NCBI GenBank assembly: GCA_024449915.1
Contig: JAMZAV010006652.1
Coordinates: 1-64,000 of the forward strand
Source: Sweltsa coloradensis
Taxonomy: Eukaryota > Arthropoda > Insecta > Plecoptera > Chloroperlidae
DNA: 64,000 bases
Direction: 5' to 3'
Part shown: in pieces, positions 10,901 through 21,448 of the stretch
Layout of the letters: every line of letters starts with the position of its first letter
Numbering within the stretch: position 1 is the stretch's first letter
Made by a program: the position numbers and the translations under genes
The notes under the pieces: generated by a model
Seen by the model: only the letters and a program-made list of their open reading frames with translations
What the model was told of the DNA's origin: nothing
Database searches by the model: none

Positions 10901-11167
10901 GTTGTTCAATCAAAAATTCCATTAAAAGTTTCGATTGCTGCAAGGGGTCTTAACATTTTCGACTGCTTAGACTTCCACACAAGAGATTTAGGACCCCTTG
11001 ACAGTCATATCAATGATCTCATCAATATGATAGTTAAAAAGTACTTAGTGATTAGATTTCACCACGCCACAAAAGAAAGAAACAGGTTTCTCACAGGACC
11101 AAAAGTACGTTCTCTTCTAAACCGCCTTGTTATTTTTAAAATCAGTAGTGCTATCATGGAGTTATAA
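7938..11167 (+). CDS. P-element transposase with N-terminal THAP finger (four exons, 923 aa)
   Basis: Exons 7938-8011, 8111-8306, 8584-8697 and 8780-11167 join in phase with GT-AG introns. Residues 1-60 form a THAP zinc finger: Cys5, Cys10, Cys54, His57, with FPK, W36 and AIPSIF. THAP binds the element ends. A basic, coiled-coil-like linker follows (about 150-185). The core shows P/THAP9 landmarks: FDGTSSN (Asp424), DACHMLKLVRN (Asp467), and QDHLEMFFGCIRQHGG (Glu669). The two Asp and the Glu are the candidate RNase H-like catalytic triad, with the GTP-binding insertion expected between Asp467 and Glu669. I chose the ATG at 7938 because it gives the standard THAP start MVCSCAAYGC; the ATG at 7931 is out of frame. 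The protein should cut and join the element in the nucleus. One oddity is a 13-codon in-frame insertion at 9112-9150. Confidence 0.9.
9104..9150 (+). repeat. P-element excision footprint inside the transposase gene
   Basis: GGTGATAA (9104-9111) and GGTGATAA (9143-9150) flank a 31-bp palindrome (9112-9142). The palindrome consists of 14 bases of one element end and 17 of the other (CAAGGAGGTTCTAC, then TACGTAGAACCTCCTTG). Drosophila P transposase leaves 17-base overhangs of the terminal repeat at the donor site, so this is the expected scar after excision and end joining. Net gain is 39 bp, 13 codons, in frame. Confidence 0.9.
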
Positions 11168-11756
11168 ATAGTACTTACTATCTACTAAGTAAATATGATT
11201 CATGATTCATGATATAATTATGATTTGTTGCTGTTGCATGCATGCATTGAGTTTTGTTGTTACTTCGACACAACTTTAATATAACTCTAATATTTGGAAT
11301 GCAACACTTCAAACTAATAATATAATATTAATTATATAGGTGCTCCAGCATTGTGAATCACGTAATAGTAAAGTAATTAGATGCTGGACAAATTGTACGA
11401 TACATCACTGTACCATATTTAAATAATGATTTGTAAACGAAAGAAACTTTTAATATTATTTACTAGTATAATCCTTCCATATAATTATCATCATCATCCT
11501 TTACATACTATCCACAGTACATATAGGTCATCAGGTGTAAATCGTGATTCATGACTTTCACTTTAAGTGCCACCATAGAGCCATACGTGCGTTTGCTTTG
11601 CTTTGTCCCTACTGCTGCTGCACCGCGCCACGTAATTCTTCTCGCACACATTCCCGGCTCAATATGGCTGACGGTCCCACGGCCGGCTTCACCGCTCACT
11701 ACTAGCGTTCCCATACCACGCCACCTCCAGAAGTTCTACTATGTAGAACCTCCTTG
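11168..11756 (+). other. P element 3' noncoding region and right inverted repeat
   Basis: Holds the subterminal inverted repeat at 11651-11671 and the right 41-bp terminal repeat at 11716-11756, ending ACCTCCTTG. No clear polyadenylation signal was seen directly after the stop at 11167. The short frame at 11551-11757 is only the repeat sequence. Confidence 0.8.
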
Positions 11757-11764
11757 AGTAGCAC
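11757..11764 (+). repeat. Target-site duplication of the P element, right copy
   Basis: AGTAGCAC, identical to 7758-7765. Confidence 0.95.
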
Positions 11765-14195
11765 CTGCCTAGACCATATATTTGTTAAGTCTAGGAAGAT
11801 TAAAGGTACGGTAACATGCATCTATAAATCTGTTATTACTGATCACTATCCGATTTTCTTTAGTTGGGAGGCAGGAGATAAATTGAATAAAATTATGCAG
11901 GCAAAGGAAACTCCAGCTAAAGGCGAGACTCTAGTACAATGTAATAAAAAAATAAATGTTGAAAAGCTCAAGTCAAGCTTAGATAATGAAACTTGGTACA
12001 AGGTATTTCTTACTCAGCATGTAAATGATTCCCTTAATTCTTTTATGAATATACTTCAGAGTCATATTAACAATTCATATGACATTAAAATTCAAAAGAA
12101 TAATTCCAAAAACAGAAAATTAACTGATTGGATTACCAATGGCATAATTACGTCTATAAGAAAGCGAGATAAAATGCATTTTAATATTAAAAAACTAAGT
12201 GTAGACCCAAATATAGATGAACAGTACCTTGATAATTTAAAACGCCGGTATAAAGCATACCGTAATTTCCTTAACAAATTGATTATTACCACCAAAAATA
12301 ATTACTATTCAAGAAAAATACGCTCTTATGAACAAAACCCCAAGAAAGTATGGGAAGTTATTAATGAAATCTCAGGGAAGAAAATGTTAGGCAAGCATGA
12401 TCAAATAAGGGAAGTGCAAATTGGTAATGAGCTCCACTCGACGGAAGATGACCCTAAAAAAACTGCAGATGCATTCGCTGACTTTTTCTCTAACGTGGGA
12501 GAAAAACTTGCGGAAAAAATTAGAAAACGAAATAACCGTCAAAACGCCAACAACTTAAGTCACATTCCTCGAAATAAGAACTCAATATTTCTAAATCCCG
12601 TTACGGAGAGAGAAATTCTAGACATTATTAGAAACCTCAGCACAAGTTCAGCTGGTGGTTATGATAATTTAAGTGGTCATTCGATTGCGGCTGTGGGAGT
12701 GTACATTGCTAGCCCACTAATGCATATATTTAACTTATGTTTTGAGTTAGGAGAATTCCCACAAGACCTCAAAACCGCTATTGTAATTCCTGTTTTCAAA
12801 AATGATGACCGTACGAAACCAGAAAACTATAGACCTATTTCTCTCTTGTCGCACTTGGCAAAGATCTTAGAAAAATTAATTAAGGTGAGACTTATGTCAT
12901 TTTTGCAGTCAAAAATTTATCTCCAGCGCAATTTGGTTTTCGTCCGCATTTAAGTACGTCAAACGCAATACATAAATTAACTAGTAGCATTTATGAAGCA
13001 TTGGATAACAATGAAAGAGTGTTAACTGTTTTTCTGGACTTGGCGAAAGCCTTCGATACAGTGGACCATGAAAGGTTAAAAGCTAAACTAGAACATATTG
13101 GTGTGAGAGGGTCAGTTTTGGCACTATTTAGTAGTTACCTTAGTAATCGTGGCCAAATGGTCAAAATTGGTTCTACTTACAGTGAAACAAAAATTATCAA
13201 ATGTGGGGTGCCGCAGGGTACTGTACTGGGACCAATTTTGTTCATTATATATATTAACGATTTATGTAAACTGGATATTGAAGGAGAGTTTATAATGTAC
13301 GCCGATGATACGGCCTTAGTTTTTAGAGGCTTAGATTGGAATATTGTATACCGCAAGGCTAATAATTCTATGTGTTTAGTTAAAAGTTGGCTCGACGATA
13401 ATTTACTAACTTTAAATATTAATAAAACCGTCTACATGCCTTTTACTATCTCAAGCAAAACTCAGCCAGAAATGACCCTTGAATTAAAATTAAAGTTACG
13501 ATTTGACTTGTCCGAAGGATTTCTTCTGCAACTGCTTAGAGATTAAAAAATGTGTTAGTGCGAAGTATTTAGGTATTGTCATTGATTATAATTTGCGGTG
13601 GTCAGAGCATATAAGTACTTGTATTAAGAAAGTTAGAAGTTTGCTTTATGTTTTTTATAGACTAAGGCATACAATTAGCAGGGAATTGCTATTGTTAGTA
13701 TACAGAGCTTTGGGGCAGTCAATATTACAATATGGGATTATTGGGTGGGGAGGGGCTTATAAAACACATCTAAACCCGCTTATAATTATTCAGAGGGTTC
13801 TTCTAAAGATTGTTCTATGTAAGCCTAAATGGTACTCGTCTAAATTAACCTTAGAACTAAGTAAAATGCCGGATATCTACCAGATATTTTTTAAACACAG
13901 TATGATTCACACCTTCAATTATTTTAATATGTACAGTGCAATTAACAAACCACTACTACAAAATACCAGATTCTACAATATTAATACCTATAAATACACT
14001 CTATGTGTCCCTAAAAAACGTAAACTAATTGGGCAAAGACATGTCGATTATCTTGGACCATATTTTTTCAATCAGATACCCCTGGCTATCAGAAAATGTA
14101 CATCTTTAAGTTTGTTTAAATATTCGTTGAAAAAATGGATGAGTAATCCGGAATCATATTGCACTGTTCTAGAATTTATGAATGTCTTAAATTAA
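11765..14195 (+). pseudogene. LINE ORF2, end of endonuclease plus reverse transcriptase, three frames
   Basis: Resumes the endonuclease (CLDHIF, ITDHYPIFF) and continues through the linker to the RT. RT landmarks are the YRPISLL block near 12831, QFGFRPH near 12930, FLDLAKAFDTVDH near 13034, CGVPQGTVLGP near 13202 and the catalytic YADDTAL near 13298. The thumb and C-terminal part runs to 14195 (CVSAKYLGIVID, LGPYFFNQIP). It is read in three frames, with one-base changes near 12925 and near 13500. RT copies the element RNA at the nicked target. Catalytic residues are intact, so decay is limited to the frame changes and the P insertion. Confidence 0.85.
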
Positions 14196-14594
14196 TTGTG
14201 AACCACATTTATCATTAATTATTAATTGACTTAAAAAAAAATTGTTTATGCCTTGTGTATTGTGTTTAATTTCTATGTTTAATTTCTATGTATTTATATA
14301 TTTGTGTACACTTGTCTATTACTTATTGTTATATATATTTGAGTTTCTGCATATTTTTAAAGTTGTTATTTGTGTTACATCTATCTGTTCCCGCATAAAA
14401 ATGATATGTGTATATTTTTGACAGCCCGCACACAAGAGGTTTTCTCTTACGCGGGCTTCCTATTGTGTATATTTAATATATTTATTTTTGTCATCATTTG
14501 GTATGCTCATAACTTTGTATTTTGCTTACTTATCTGATGTATATTGCAGGAATAAAATGCATTTAAATTGAAATTGAAATTGAATTGAATTGAA

Positions 14595-15120
14595 CCACTT
14601 CAACCTAATGCAGTGACACCTAAGATTTTAAAAAGTAGAAAATATTATTTTTAAAACAAGTGGTTTCAAAAACATCCTTGGCTTCATTACTCAGAAAGCC
14701 TCAAAAGCGTCTTTTGTCATGTTTGTTTACAAGCACGAAAGCTTAACTTGTTTACTTCGAGCAACAGTGTTTTGTACCAAACTGACAACTCTAGCTTTTT
14801 AAAAACCACGTTTAAAACCAGGAAAAAACAGAAAAATTTCAAAATCATGTAATAAGTCATTTACATGTAGAGTTCCATGCTAGTGATCGAAGTGTGAAAT
14901 ATTTCAAGTTAAATATTTCAATTTGAAAGTTTCAACGTGAAACCTTTCATATGCCATGGAAATATTTCACAAAAAGTTGAGAGAATCAAATTCATTGATA
15001 TTTTATAACAATTATGATATGTTATGTTTAAATTTGTAATTTAAACCATATTTTGTCATACTTTGTAATAATTATGTACTGGCCTGTTAAATGGCTGCAA
15101 CAATATTTCATCATGGCTAA
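14595..15120. other. No gene recognised
   Basis: AT-rich stretch with several TTTCAA/TTGAAA runs near 14890-14960. Nothing supportable was seen. Confidence 0.5.
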
Positions 15121-16136
15121 AGGCCACAACAATGAAGAAGATTGCAGCCTTTGACTCCTTGCAGTTTGTCACAGCTTGTAAGCAGCTGCATTGGGTAAAA
15201 CTTTGTCTTTTGTACACAAGCTTTTTCATACATGTGAATCAGGTGGTAAAGGATACAAAAACTGGAAATATTGTATGTGGAAAACCACAAACAATGCTAC
15301 AAGAATGCTAAATCACATTAAAAAGAACTGTGCAAAATGTCCAAAAGATGTTCGTGCTAGCATAACCTCAAATTCAAATGCAAAGAAGAATAGATCAAGG
15401 AGACAGAAGTCTAACAAATCAGGTAGGCCTCTAGACTAATGAACAAAGATAATTGAGTAGAATGCATTCACTACCAAATTTGATGATAGCTCTCTTCATT
15501 GTTCGCCTTATAAAAAACAAATCTAGAAGTGGCCTAGAGGCTTAGGCAATAATAAATCAATCATTTTTCCTGTTGATAGTATGTTTTTGTTCGCAACATT
15601 TTGTACATTCAAAACTAAGTATAGCACAATTTTGAGTGCTGGGACTATCTCTGTAGTCCATTGAATGAACACTAAAATTACTTTTTTGTTTATTTCACTG
15701 CAGAATTGCATTTAGTTGTAAAAATACTACTAAAAAACTGTATTATTTTAAATTACAGGTCCTAGATTGACTGCGGAAATATATGAGCTGCTTGCAAATT
15801 CTGACATCAAAGATTTATCAAACAACGAAGACTTGGATGTTACGTACACACAATTAACTGGTGTTGGAGATGATGGTATTCAGGAATACTCTGACTACTC
15901 TGGCCACGCAATCAACAGGATCAACTGGAATGATATTCGATATAGTGAATTTTTCAGAGATAGTGGCGTCTGCTTTAGCAAGGTCAAAAGATAAGTGCAA
16001 GTATCCTGATTTTTCCGCCAAGATGGATCTTTTCAACGTGCCCAATATTCATAAGAATGATATAAACAAAGCGCTACTCTTGGAAATGGAACGTGCCGGA
16101 ACTGTGTTCTGGCACCTTTTCACATGTAACATTTAA
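15121..16136 (+). pseudogene. hAT-like gene remnant with BED-type finger
   Basis: An open segment (about 15190-15421) resembles the BED finger of hAT transposases: NWKYCMWKTTNNATRMLNHI, then CAKCP. The first Cys of the usual pair is replaced by Trp. A donor at 15422 (CAG|GTAGGCC) and an acceptor near 15759 (AAATTACAG|GTCCTAG) join in phase to a second open segment through 15994. The latter is acidic and unrecognised; a further frame runs to 16136. The dimerisation and catalytic domains are absent, and retroposon copy C sits at the 3' edge. The hAT call rests on the finger alone. Confidence 0.45.
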
Positions 16137-16137
16137 A

Positions 16138-16305
16138 AGATTGATTGATTGGATATTGCTTAACATCGCATATTTATGCAACTTGGCTAATCGAGACGAA
16201 GGGATGACGCGGGGGGACAAGGGGTGGACAGGCCTGTGCTGGTCAGAACCAGCCACAAGCGTATGGGGAGGGCAGGGGTTCCCCCACGTCGTGGTCGTCT
16301 CCGTG
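16138..16305 (-). repeat. Retroposon SR1, copy C, truncated
   Basis: Begins GATTGATTGGATATTGCTTA and stops after the CACGTCGTGGTCGTCTCCGT block. It keeps the GATT edge ((AATC)n tail on the minus strand). Confidence 0.8.
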
Positions 16306-16496
16306 TAAATGAAGGCAGCCACGGACAGACTCCGTCCAATCCGACTGCCGCTGTTAACTAATTCTACGGTGACGTTGCCCCTGGAGATTGCCCACACATG
16401 CATTATCTCTCAATACGACTCAACAATGAAAAGTTATCAAGAACTTGAAGCGAAGAAAACAGGCATCGTCCTAAGATCCCAAGGTCGTTGCTGCTT

Positions 16497-16664
16497 AGAG
16501 TTTTTCATCGAGAATGTCTTGCTACACTTAGGAAACTTGTGCGACTCTTTGCCTCCACAGTCGAGTGTAACGTTGCTGGTCAGAGTTTTTTATCGAGAAT
16601 GTCTTGCTACACTTAGGACACTTGTGCGACTCCTTGCGTCCACAGTCGTGGGTAACATAGTAGT
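16497..16664 (+). repeat. Tandem duplication, period 84 bp
   Basis: AGAGTTTTTCATCGAGAATG starts one copy and AGAGTTTTTTATCGAGAATG the next, 84 bp later. The copies are nearly identical through GTGCGACTC. The flanking open frame 16309-16680 owes its length partly to this duplication and shows no family motif. Confidence 0.8.
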
Positions 16665-16666
16665 AG

Positions 16667-17262
16667 TTATTCGGGTTTAAGGGCACACAATACTAAGATT
16701 ATTAGTGCCCGTATTCTCTTTTATAGCGACATGTTATTTTTTAAATCCTATTGTACAGCTTTGTTGATTTCAGATATTTAAAAACATTGGCAATATTCTC
16801 AGATTCATCAGATAAATTTTCTTTTAAATTGGGTTTTAGTTTAAAATCATTCCTCTTGTCCATGTGTTAAGAACATTTTACTAAAATGTGCTTAACAGTT
16901 AAAATCTCACCACACTGCTCACAGGGGGGTGGATCTTCACCTCTTAAAAGGTATCCTTGAGTAAGATGTGTGTGTCCAATGCGTAGACGGGTCAGAACAA
17001 CCTCTTTGCGTCGAGAAGAGCGCCTTGAGGAGATCCAAGGTGCTACATCGTCTTTTATTTCGCGAAGCTTATTATTTTGCAGGGTGTACGATTCTTCGCA
17101 CCACTTTTCTTTAAGTTTACGTTTAAAGAATGCTTGAAGATCAGGCATTACAACTAAATGGTAATCAATTAAAATATTCGGCAAAATCAACGTTGGGGCA
17201 TCAACAAGGTAGAGTTCAGCCGGCACCAATAAGACGTCGAGACCAGGACAAAAAAGAGACAA
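16667..17262 (-). pseudogene. LINE 3' end with RNase H-linked C-terminus and hairpin tail (I-like), copy 1
   Basis: The minus-strand frame 17262-16867 ends with the C-terminal block of I/Jockey-type LINE polyproteins: LTRLRIGHTHLTQGYLL, then C-x2-C...H...C in CEQCGEILTVKHILVKC. The frame reads through to a 3' UTR holding a hairpin (stem GGGCAC/GTGCCC, about 16680-16710), and the element ends near 16667. Two more 3' ends of the same family lie at 26270 and 41872, all on the minus strand. The reverse transcriptase is missing, so this is a severely 5'-truncated copy. Confidence 0.7.
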
Positions 17263-17886
17263 ATGGTTTCTGGCTCGGTAAATTTACAAGTCGGCCAGTT
17301 CTAACAAACACAGCATACCTCGTTGTAACTTGTAACTATTTTAAGGCGTGTTATCAAGTCGAAATATATTGTAATGTATAATAAATATAATATTTTGGAA
17401 AATAATTGATTAAATTTTAGCCGAAGGTATCAATATTGAGTGCGCTAATCGATAAGAGGTGAATGATGATGAACCTAAACAAAGAGGGAAAGTTGGACGA
17501 ACGCACTTAATGGAACTCGAGCGGGAATGATCCAGCCACAGGCGGGTTAGGCTGAGCGGGGCGGATATCATTAGCTGTTTACTTATATAATAACATTAAA
17601 TGCTTACATGCAGGTTTTGTATCAAGAAGAAAATGTTTCAAAAAAATGTTTCACATAATTTTAATTTAAGCAGATCTGTGGAAGTCAAAATTATCTCAAT
17701 TTCATAAAAATGACATTGTAATTCCTCTTCTTGTGTATTTTGATAATTCTGTGGGGTGTAGGCAAAAGGGCATAAGTCAACTTTTTTCATGAAACGAGGT
17801 ATGTCATTGCATATTTGTGAAATTTTATCATTTATGTTCTGGCAAAAGGATATAAGACTACGTCGATAAAGAGGGTTACTTCTAGT
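17263..17886. other. No gene recognised
   Basis: AT-rich sequence between a truncated LINE and an unidentified open frame. No motif was seen. Confidence 0.45.
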
Positions 17887-18132
17887 ATGGTAGAAATAGT
17901 TGTAAGTTCCGTCGGTAGAGTTCGTGGGCAGTCAAAAAGACATATCTTGATTTATGTCTTTTTAGCTGAACAAAGCGCGAAATCATTTGAAACCTTTTGC
18001 AGACACAAGGACACAAGCCAATTTTCTTACAGGGCTTACAAGTGTTTATGTGAAGAAAAAGAACGGGCGTTAGTGCTGACTGAAGAAGAGCTTGCTAATG
18101 AATTGTTTTTTTCTCTTTTTTCGGAAGATTAG
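17887..18132 (+). CDS. Unidentified open frame, 81 aa
   Basis: Not recognised. The second half (residues 35-81) is charged, contains FCRHKD and CLCEEKERALVLTEEELANE, and ends SLFSED, which looks protein-like rather than random. It lies 18 bases ahead of a second candidate coding start at 18151. Both may be parts of one decayed gene. No splice sites place it in a model. Confidence 0.2.
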   Translation: MVEIVVSSVGRVRGQSKRHILIYVFLAEQSAKSFETFCRHKDTSQFSYRAYKCLCEEKERALVLTEEELANELFFSLFSED

Positions 18133-18150
18133 TAGGCCTAATTCGCGGTT

Positions 18151-18235
18151 ATGTCTGATCGTGCAAAAAGAATTGTAGCATTGGCGAAACGGGAGCTGGA
18201 ACGTGCACGAGATGAAACATCATTTCGAAGTCCAG
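18151..18235 (+). CDS. Candidate first coding exon
   Basis: An ATG opens 28 codons (MSDRAKRIVALAKRELERAR...) rich in charged helix formers, followed at once by a donor (CCAG|GTTAAT). Short starts of this kind are common in multicopy transposon-derived genes, but no downstream partner was identified. Compare the similar small first exon at 25143. Confidence 0.3.
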
Positions 18236-18337
18236 GTTAATTGAACAATAACATAACAATGGCAGCGACAAAATGTTCGGTAGCCTAGTTATGTCAGTGA
18301 AGGCCTAGCGGTAGAAATGTCATTATTGGTTATGTTT

Positions 18338-18665
18338 GATGATTGGATATTGCTTAACGTCTCATATTTATGCAACTTGGCTAATCGAGACGAAGGGAGG
18401 GACAAGGGGTGGGCAGGGCTGTGCTGGTCAGAACCAGCCACAAGCATATGGGGAGGGCAGGGGTTCCCCCTACGTCGTGGTGGTCTCCGTCTGTGTCATC
18501 ATCCGTCCGTGTTGTCATTGTCGGCGCCGTCGGGGAGGTAGTGAAAGGAAGGGGGAAAGTTCTCCGACGACGACCCAGAGCTCGCCATTAGTTTCAGGGA
18601 GAAAAACTTCCCTAATCACGGGCCAAACCACAAGAAGGTTGCGATTTGGAATTTGATGACCCACC
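18338..18665 (-). repeat. Retroposon SR1, copy D, near full length
   Basis: From GATTGGATATTGCTTAACGT to TTGGAATTTGATGACCCACC, with a short internal deletion after the GAGGGACAAGG block. It is one of four copies that reach the GATGGCCCA-like far end. Confidence 0.85.
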
Positions 18666-18982
18666 ATGCTGTTGTTTGGCAACACCTTTTTCTGCACACT
18701 ATCAACACACACAGACTGTCAACACACTATTAAACATAGAGAAGGAGAAAAGTTCTGAAGGTGTGCGTAATAAGGAGCAGAACTTCCTAATAAAAGAAAA
18801 CCAAGAAGCATTAAGACAAAGGAGAAAATGAAAAGTGTGTAGAAAGAGGTGTTGAAGAACAACACAGTGGTATTTACACAATGCACTACTTATTAACCTG
18901 GATATATTACAATAAACACATTTTTAAAACTTGACACAGATTATATTTTATTTTTATATTTTTTTTATATTTATTAACACAG

Positions 18983-19118
18983 TGGTAGTTACGACAAAGA
19001 ACAGACTGTAGATTTACATGGGACGACAGACAATGAGGCCACTGAAGTATATACAAAGCCCATTTCTACTTTTGGCCACAGGCCTAGCCGAGCTTCATTG
19101 AAGAGTCAGCTGTTCAAG
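18983..19118 (+). CDS. Candidate orphan exon, 136 bp
   Basis: A pyrimidine-rich tract and TTAACACAG acceptor precede 136 bases open in one frame, ending in a good donor (TTCAAG|GTAGGC). The translation includes YDKEQTVDLHGTTDNEATE and ends SLKSQLFK. No family was recognised. It could belong to a host gene or a decayed transposon gene. Confidence 0.3.
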
Positions 19119-19419
19119 GTAGGCGTCTATGTACTTATTTAAGTAGTCCTATATGACCTTCTACTAGTACAACTTTTCATTTGTTGTCCAGATGGCAGTT
19201 ATAGAACTTGCACATAGAAGTTTCCCTGATACATAAAACCTGTTTTCTTTATACTCGGTACCTCTTTCAGTCATGCAGACTTGTACTTTCGGCATATTTA
19301 AAGTATCACTCACACACGCAACGCGAACACAAATATCACAAGCACATAAAGACATAAAGACAAAAACTAAACAAAAAAAAAATAGCGCAAGACACTTGTA
19401 GGAACTACTTTCTCATAAC

Positions 19420-19654
19420 AATAAATAATAAAAAATAATAAAAAAATAATTTAGAGTCTATCCACTCAGTTTTATATAACTGATTTTCAGTGGGGGACTT
19501 TAAATCAAAGCGACCAAGCCAACCCTGCAGGCCCCGACGCAATCGACGAGTGAGCGATAACCAACCAAAGATCGATATTTTTAATAGGAAATATAGCAAT
19601 CAGTGGTATGGACAGTGCGAACACCCGCGGATCTACGCCAGAATCAACAAGGCC
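19420..19654 (-). repeat. Dispersed repeat S1, copy 2, inverted
   Basis: Reverse complement of 1557-1787, with an A/T-rich tail at its left edge and GGCCTTGTTG at the right. Both copies share the tail on the same relative side, as expected of a retroposon. Confidence 0.75.
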
Positions 19655-19778
19655 GAATCAGAACAACTCTGAAATTTATTATGTGCTTCGTTGCTAGGAC
19701 GGCTCCAAAGTCACCGTTTACAAACTCCTAACACAAGAACTGATGGACTTAAGTCCAAATCAGAAGTTAAAAACTTCT

Positions 19779-19850
19779 GACTTTAGCGGGAATCGAACCC
19801 TGGACCTTCTGCATTGGAAGCAGATACGCTAACCACAAGACCAACGAGCC
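19779..19850 (-). tRNA. tRNA-like sequence, probably a pseudogene or SINE head
   Basis: On the minus strand the 72 bases contain an A box (TGGTCTTGTGG), a perfect B box (GGTTCGATTCC) and an anticodon arm TCTGC-TTCCAAT-GCAGA with five pairs. The loop would read CCA (Trp). The acceptor stem pairs at only about four of seven positions and the D and T stems are imperfect, so a working tRNA is unlikely. It is better read as a tRNA-derived relic. Confidence 0.5.
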
Positions 19851-19869
19851 ACACAATACAATACAGCTA

Positions 19870-20475
19870 TTAGCCGACGTAATGTCGAGCCTCATTATTT
19901 GGCCACATAAAGAGAACATTCTTTCAAATCTACCAAAATGTTTTAATAAATTCCAGAAGACACAGGTAGTCCTAGACTGTATGGAGGTTTCCATAGAAAG
20001 GTGTTCGTGATGAAATGCAGAATACTAACTTATTCTCATTACAAAGGGACGAACACCTTCAAAGTAATGGTTGAGGTTGCTCTTTCTGGACTGATAACCT
20101 TCGAAAGCGATTACTTTCCATGATAAAGCCATATGTGTAGAGTCTGGTCTGTTAGATAAATGCGATCCTTATGATGCAGTTATGGTTGATAAAGGTTTTT
20201 TAATAGAAACAGAATGTTTAGAAAAGTCATAGACGATAGTTCGGCCACCTTTTCTAAGGGATAAAAAACAGTTGAGTCGAAGAGACAGTCTGTTAACCGC
20301 AGACATAGCAAGAGCTCGAGTTCATGTGGAGAGAAGCATCTAACGTTTGAGAACGTTTGCTGTGTTATCAAACAGATTACCCTGGACATTGTTGCCATAT
20401 GCTAATGACATGATCAAGGTTGTAACAGGGTTGGTTAGTTTAGGAAATCCAATCTTGGCAGTAGACAAGTTCTAA
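19870..20475 (+). pseudogene. DDE_4/Harbinger-type transposase C-terminal part, decayed
   Basis: Motifs in family order: VVLDCMEVSIER near 19970, KAICVESGLLDKCDPYDAVM, then VDKGF near 20185 (catalytic Asp region), RPPFL then KKQLS near 20255, IARARVHVERSI near 20310 (catalytic Glu), and LPWTLLPY near 20385. Several stops and frame changes make it inactive. The HVER and DKGF signatures mark the IS5/Harbinger-like DDE superfamily. It is distinct in sequence from the DDE piece at 29060. Confidence 0.6.
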
Positions 20476-20918
20476 GTTACCGTATTGATTTGAATGTAGA
20501 CTAGTATGGTACTAATTAGGCTTATGTTACGCACGTTGTATTTTTAAAGGGAAAATGAAATGCAATGACATTACATGCGTGAAATCAAAAAAAGAATCGG
20601 CCTCAAAAACCCATCAAATCTAAACGTTCCTCTTGAAAGCATTGAAAGCAGCATTGCCTAGGCTATCTAAAATGTGTGAACCAGTTTAACCTCCAGCACA
20701 AAAAAGTTTTTGTCTGAAGTTACAGGTTTAAGCAAAAAGCATATTAAGAATAGTACGTCCATGAAAGGTGAGATTCCGATAACATTGCTTGGCAGTCCCA
20801 AGATAAAAAATCTGCAGCATGGGCATTTCCTTGCCGTATGTGCCGATTATGTGCATTTTCTATGTGTTTCTAATCTTTAGTCTGTAGAATTAGGCCTGCA
20901 ATGGCCAGCTTATAAGAG

Positions 20919-21061
20919 GGCGAAAGTTTCAAGTCGTTTGAAGAACTAGACAAGCGACTAGGAGAACATAAAGCACTAACTTGTACCGAATACTGGAAAC
21001 GAGATGCACGAACACTACAACAGGACACGAAATTGGTACCACGAACTAACACATGCAACTA
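20919..21061 (+). pseudogene. Fragment resembling the N-terminal segment of MULE/ZSWIM-like transposon proteins
   Basis: An open run of 47 codons ending in TAG contains FKSFEELDKRL, then CTEYWKRDARTL. The spacing of F.SFEEL...L and W.RD.RT recalls the small N-terminal domain of MULE-related and ZSWIM-like proteins in invertebrates. There is no start codon and no downstream catalytic domain. The call is tentative. The 390 bp to the next retroposon show nothing else. Confidence 0.3.
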
Positions 21062-21448
21062 GTCCTTAAAATACTACTTCATTAAATATGTACAACTAAA
21101 ATACAACAAATAAAGACGAAACAGCCGAAGTAAAACGTTTAAAAAACAAGATGTGCAAGTTCGACTTTGTATTAATGGTTGTTGTAATAAATTCCAAAAT
21201 ATTGTGAACAATCAATGTAGCTTCTAAACTGTTCCAGTCGAAAGACATTGACTTAATGTACGCATCGAGGCTTCTTAAAGGTCCCGTTCACCTCTGTAAC
21301 AAGTTATCCTTAAAATTATGTACGAACATAAAAATTAAGTCCATTGTGTATATTTCCAGACCAAACCAGACCAGTGCACTGGTCTGAAGCTAACGAGGTG
21401 TTGCAACACAGCACATCCAGTGGTATATTGGGACCGGAACAACTTTTG

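Larger units (their letters stand above)
7766..11756 (+). mobile_element. Complete P-type DNA transposon, 3,991 bp
   Basis: Both termini are present. The first 41 bases (CAAGGAGGTTCTAC...) and the last 41 are inverted copies with one mismatch, flanked by the 8-bp duplication AGTAGCAC. A second, subterminal inverted repeat pairs 7830-7850 with 11651-11671. Between them lies a four-exon THAP/P transposase whose frame is open throughout. Intact ends, intact gene and a perfect duplication argue for a recent insertion that may still be able to move. The element lies in the endonuclease of a LINE. Confidence 0.93.
6870..14594 (+). mobile_element. 5'-truncated non-LTR retrotransposon (FP-type ORF1 end, EN, RT), split by a P element
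   Basis: The LINE starts inside ORF1 and ends after an AATAAA at 14551 with a short (TTGAA)n tail. The order is an FP-type ORF1 C-terminus (6875-7057), endonuclease (7119-7765), then the rest of the endonuclease and the reverse transcriptase (11765-14195). Positions 7766-11756 are an inserted P element. Removing it together with one 8-bp duplication brings the endonuclease frame back into register. Two separate one-base frame changes near 12925 and 13500 break the RT frame, so the copy is dead. The clade looks Jockey/CR1-like. The age order is LINE first, P element second. Confidence 0.85.

Noticed and set aside
11551..11757. Short frame at the right end of the P element
   Set aside because: It consists of subterminal and terminal inverted repeat sequence, with no splice link to the transposase.
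18336..18656. Open frames across retroposon copies (also 6297-6575, 21344-21781, 31034-31258)
   Set aside because: They follow the repeat sequence on both strands, differ in length between copies and are not conserved as a frame in full-length copies.
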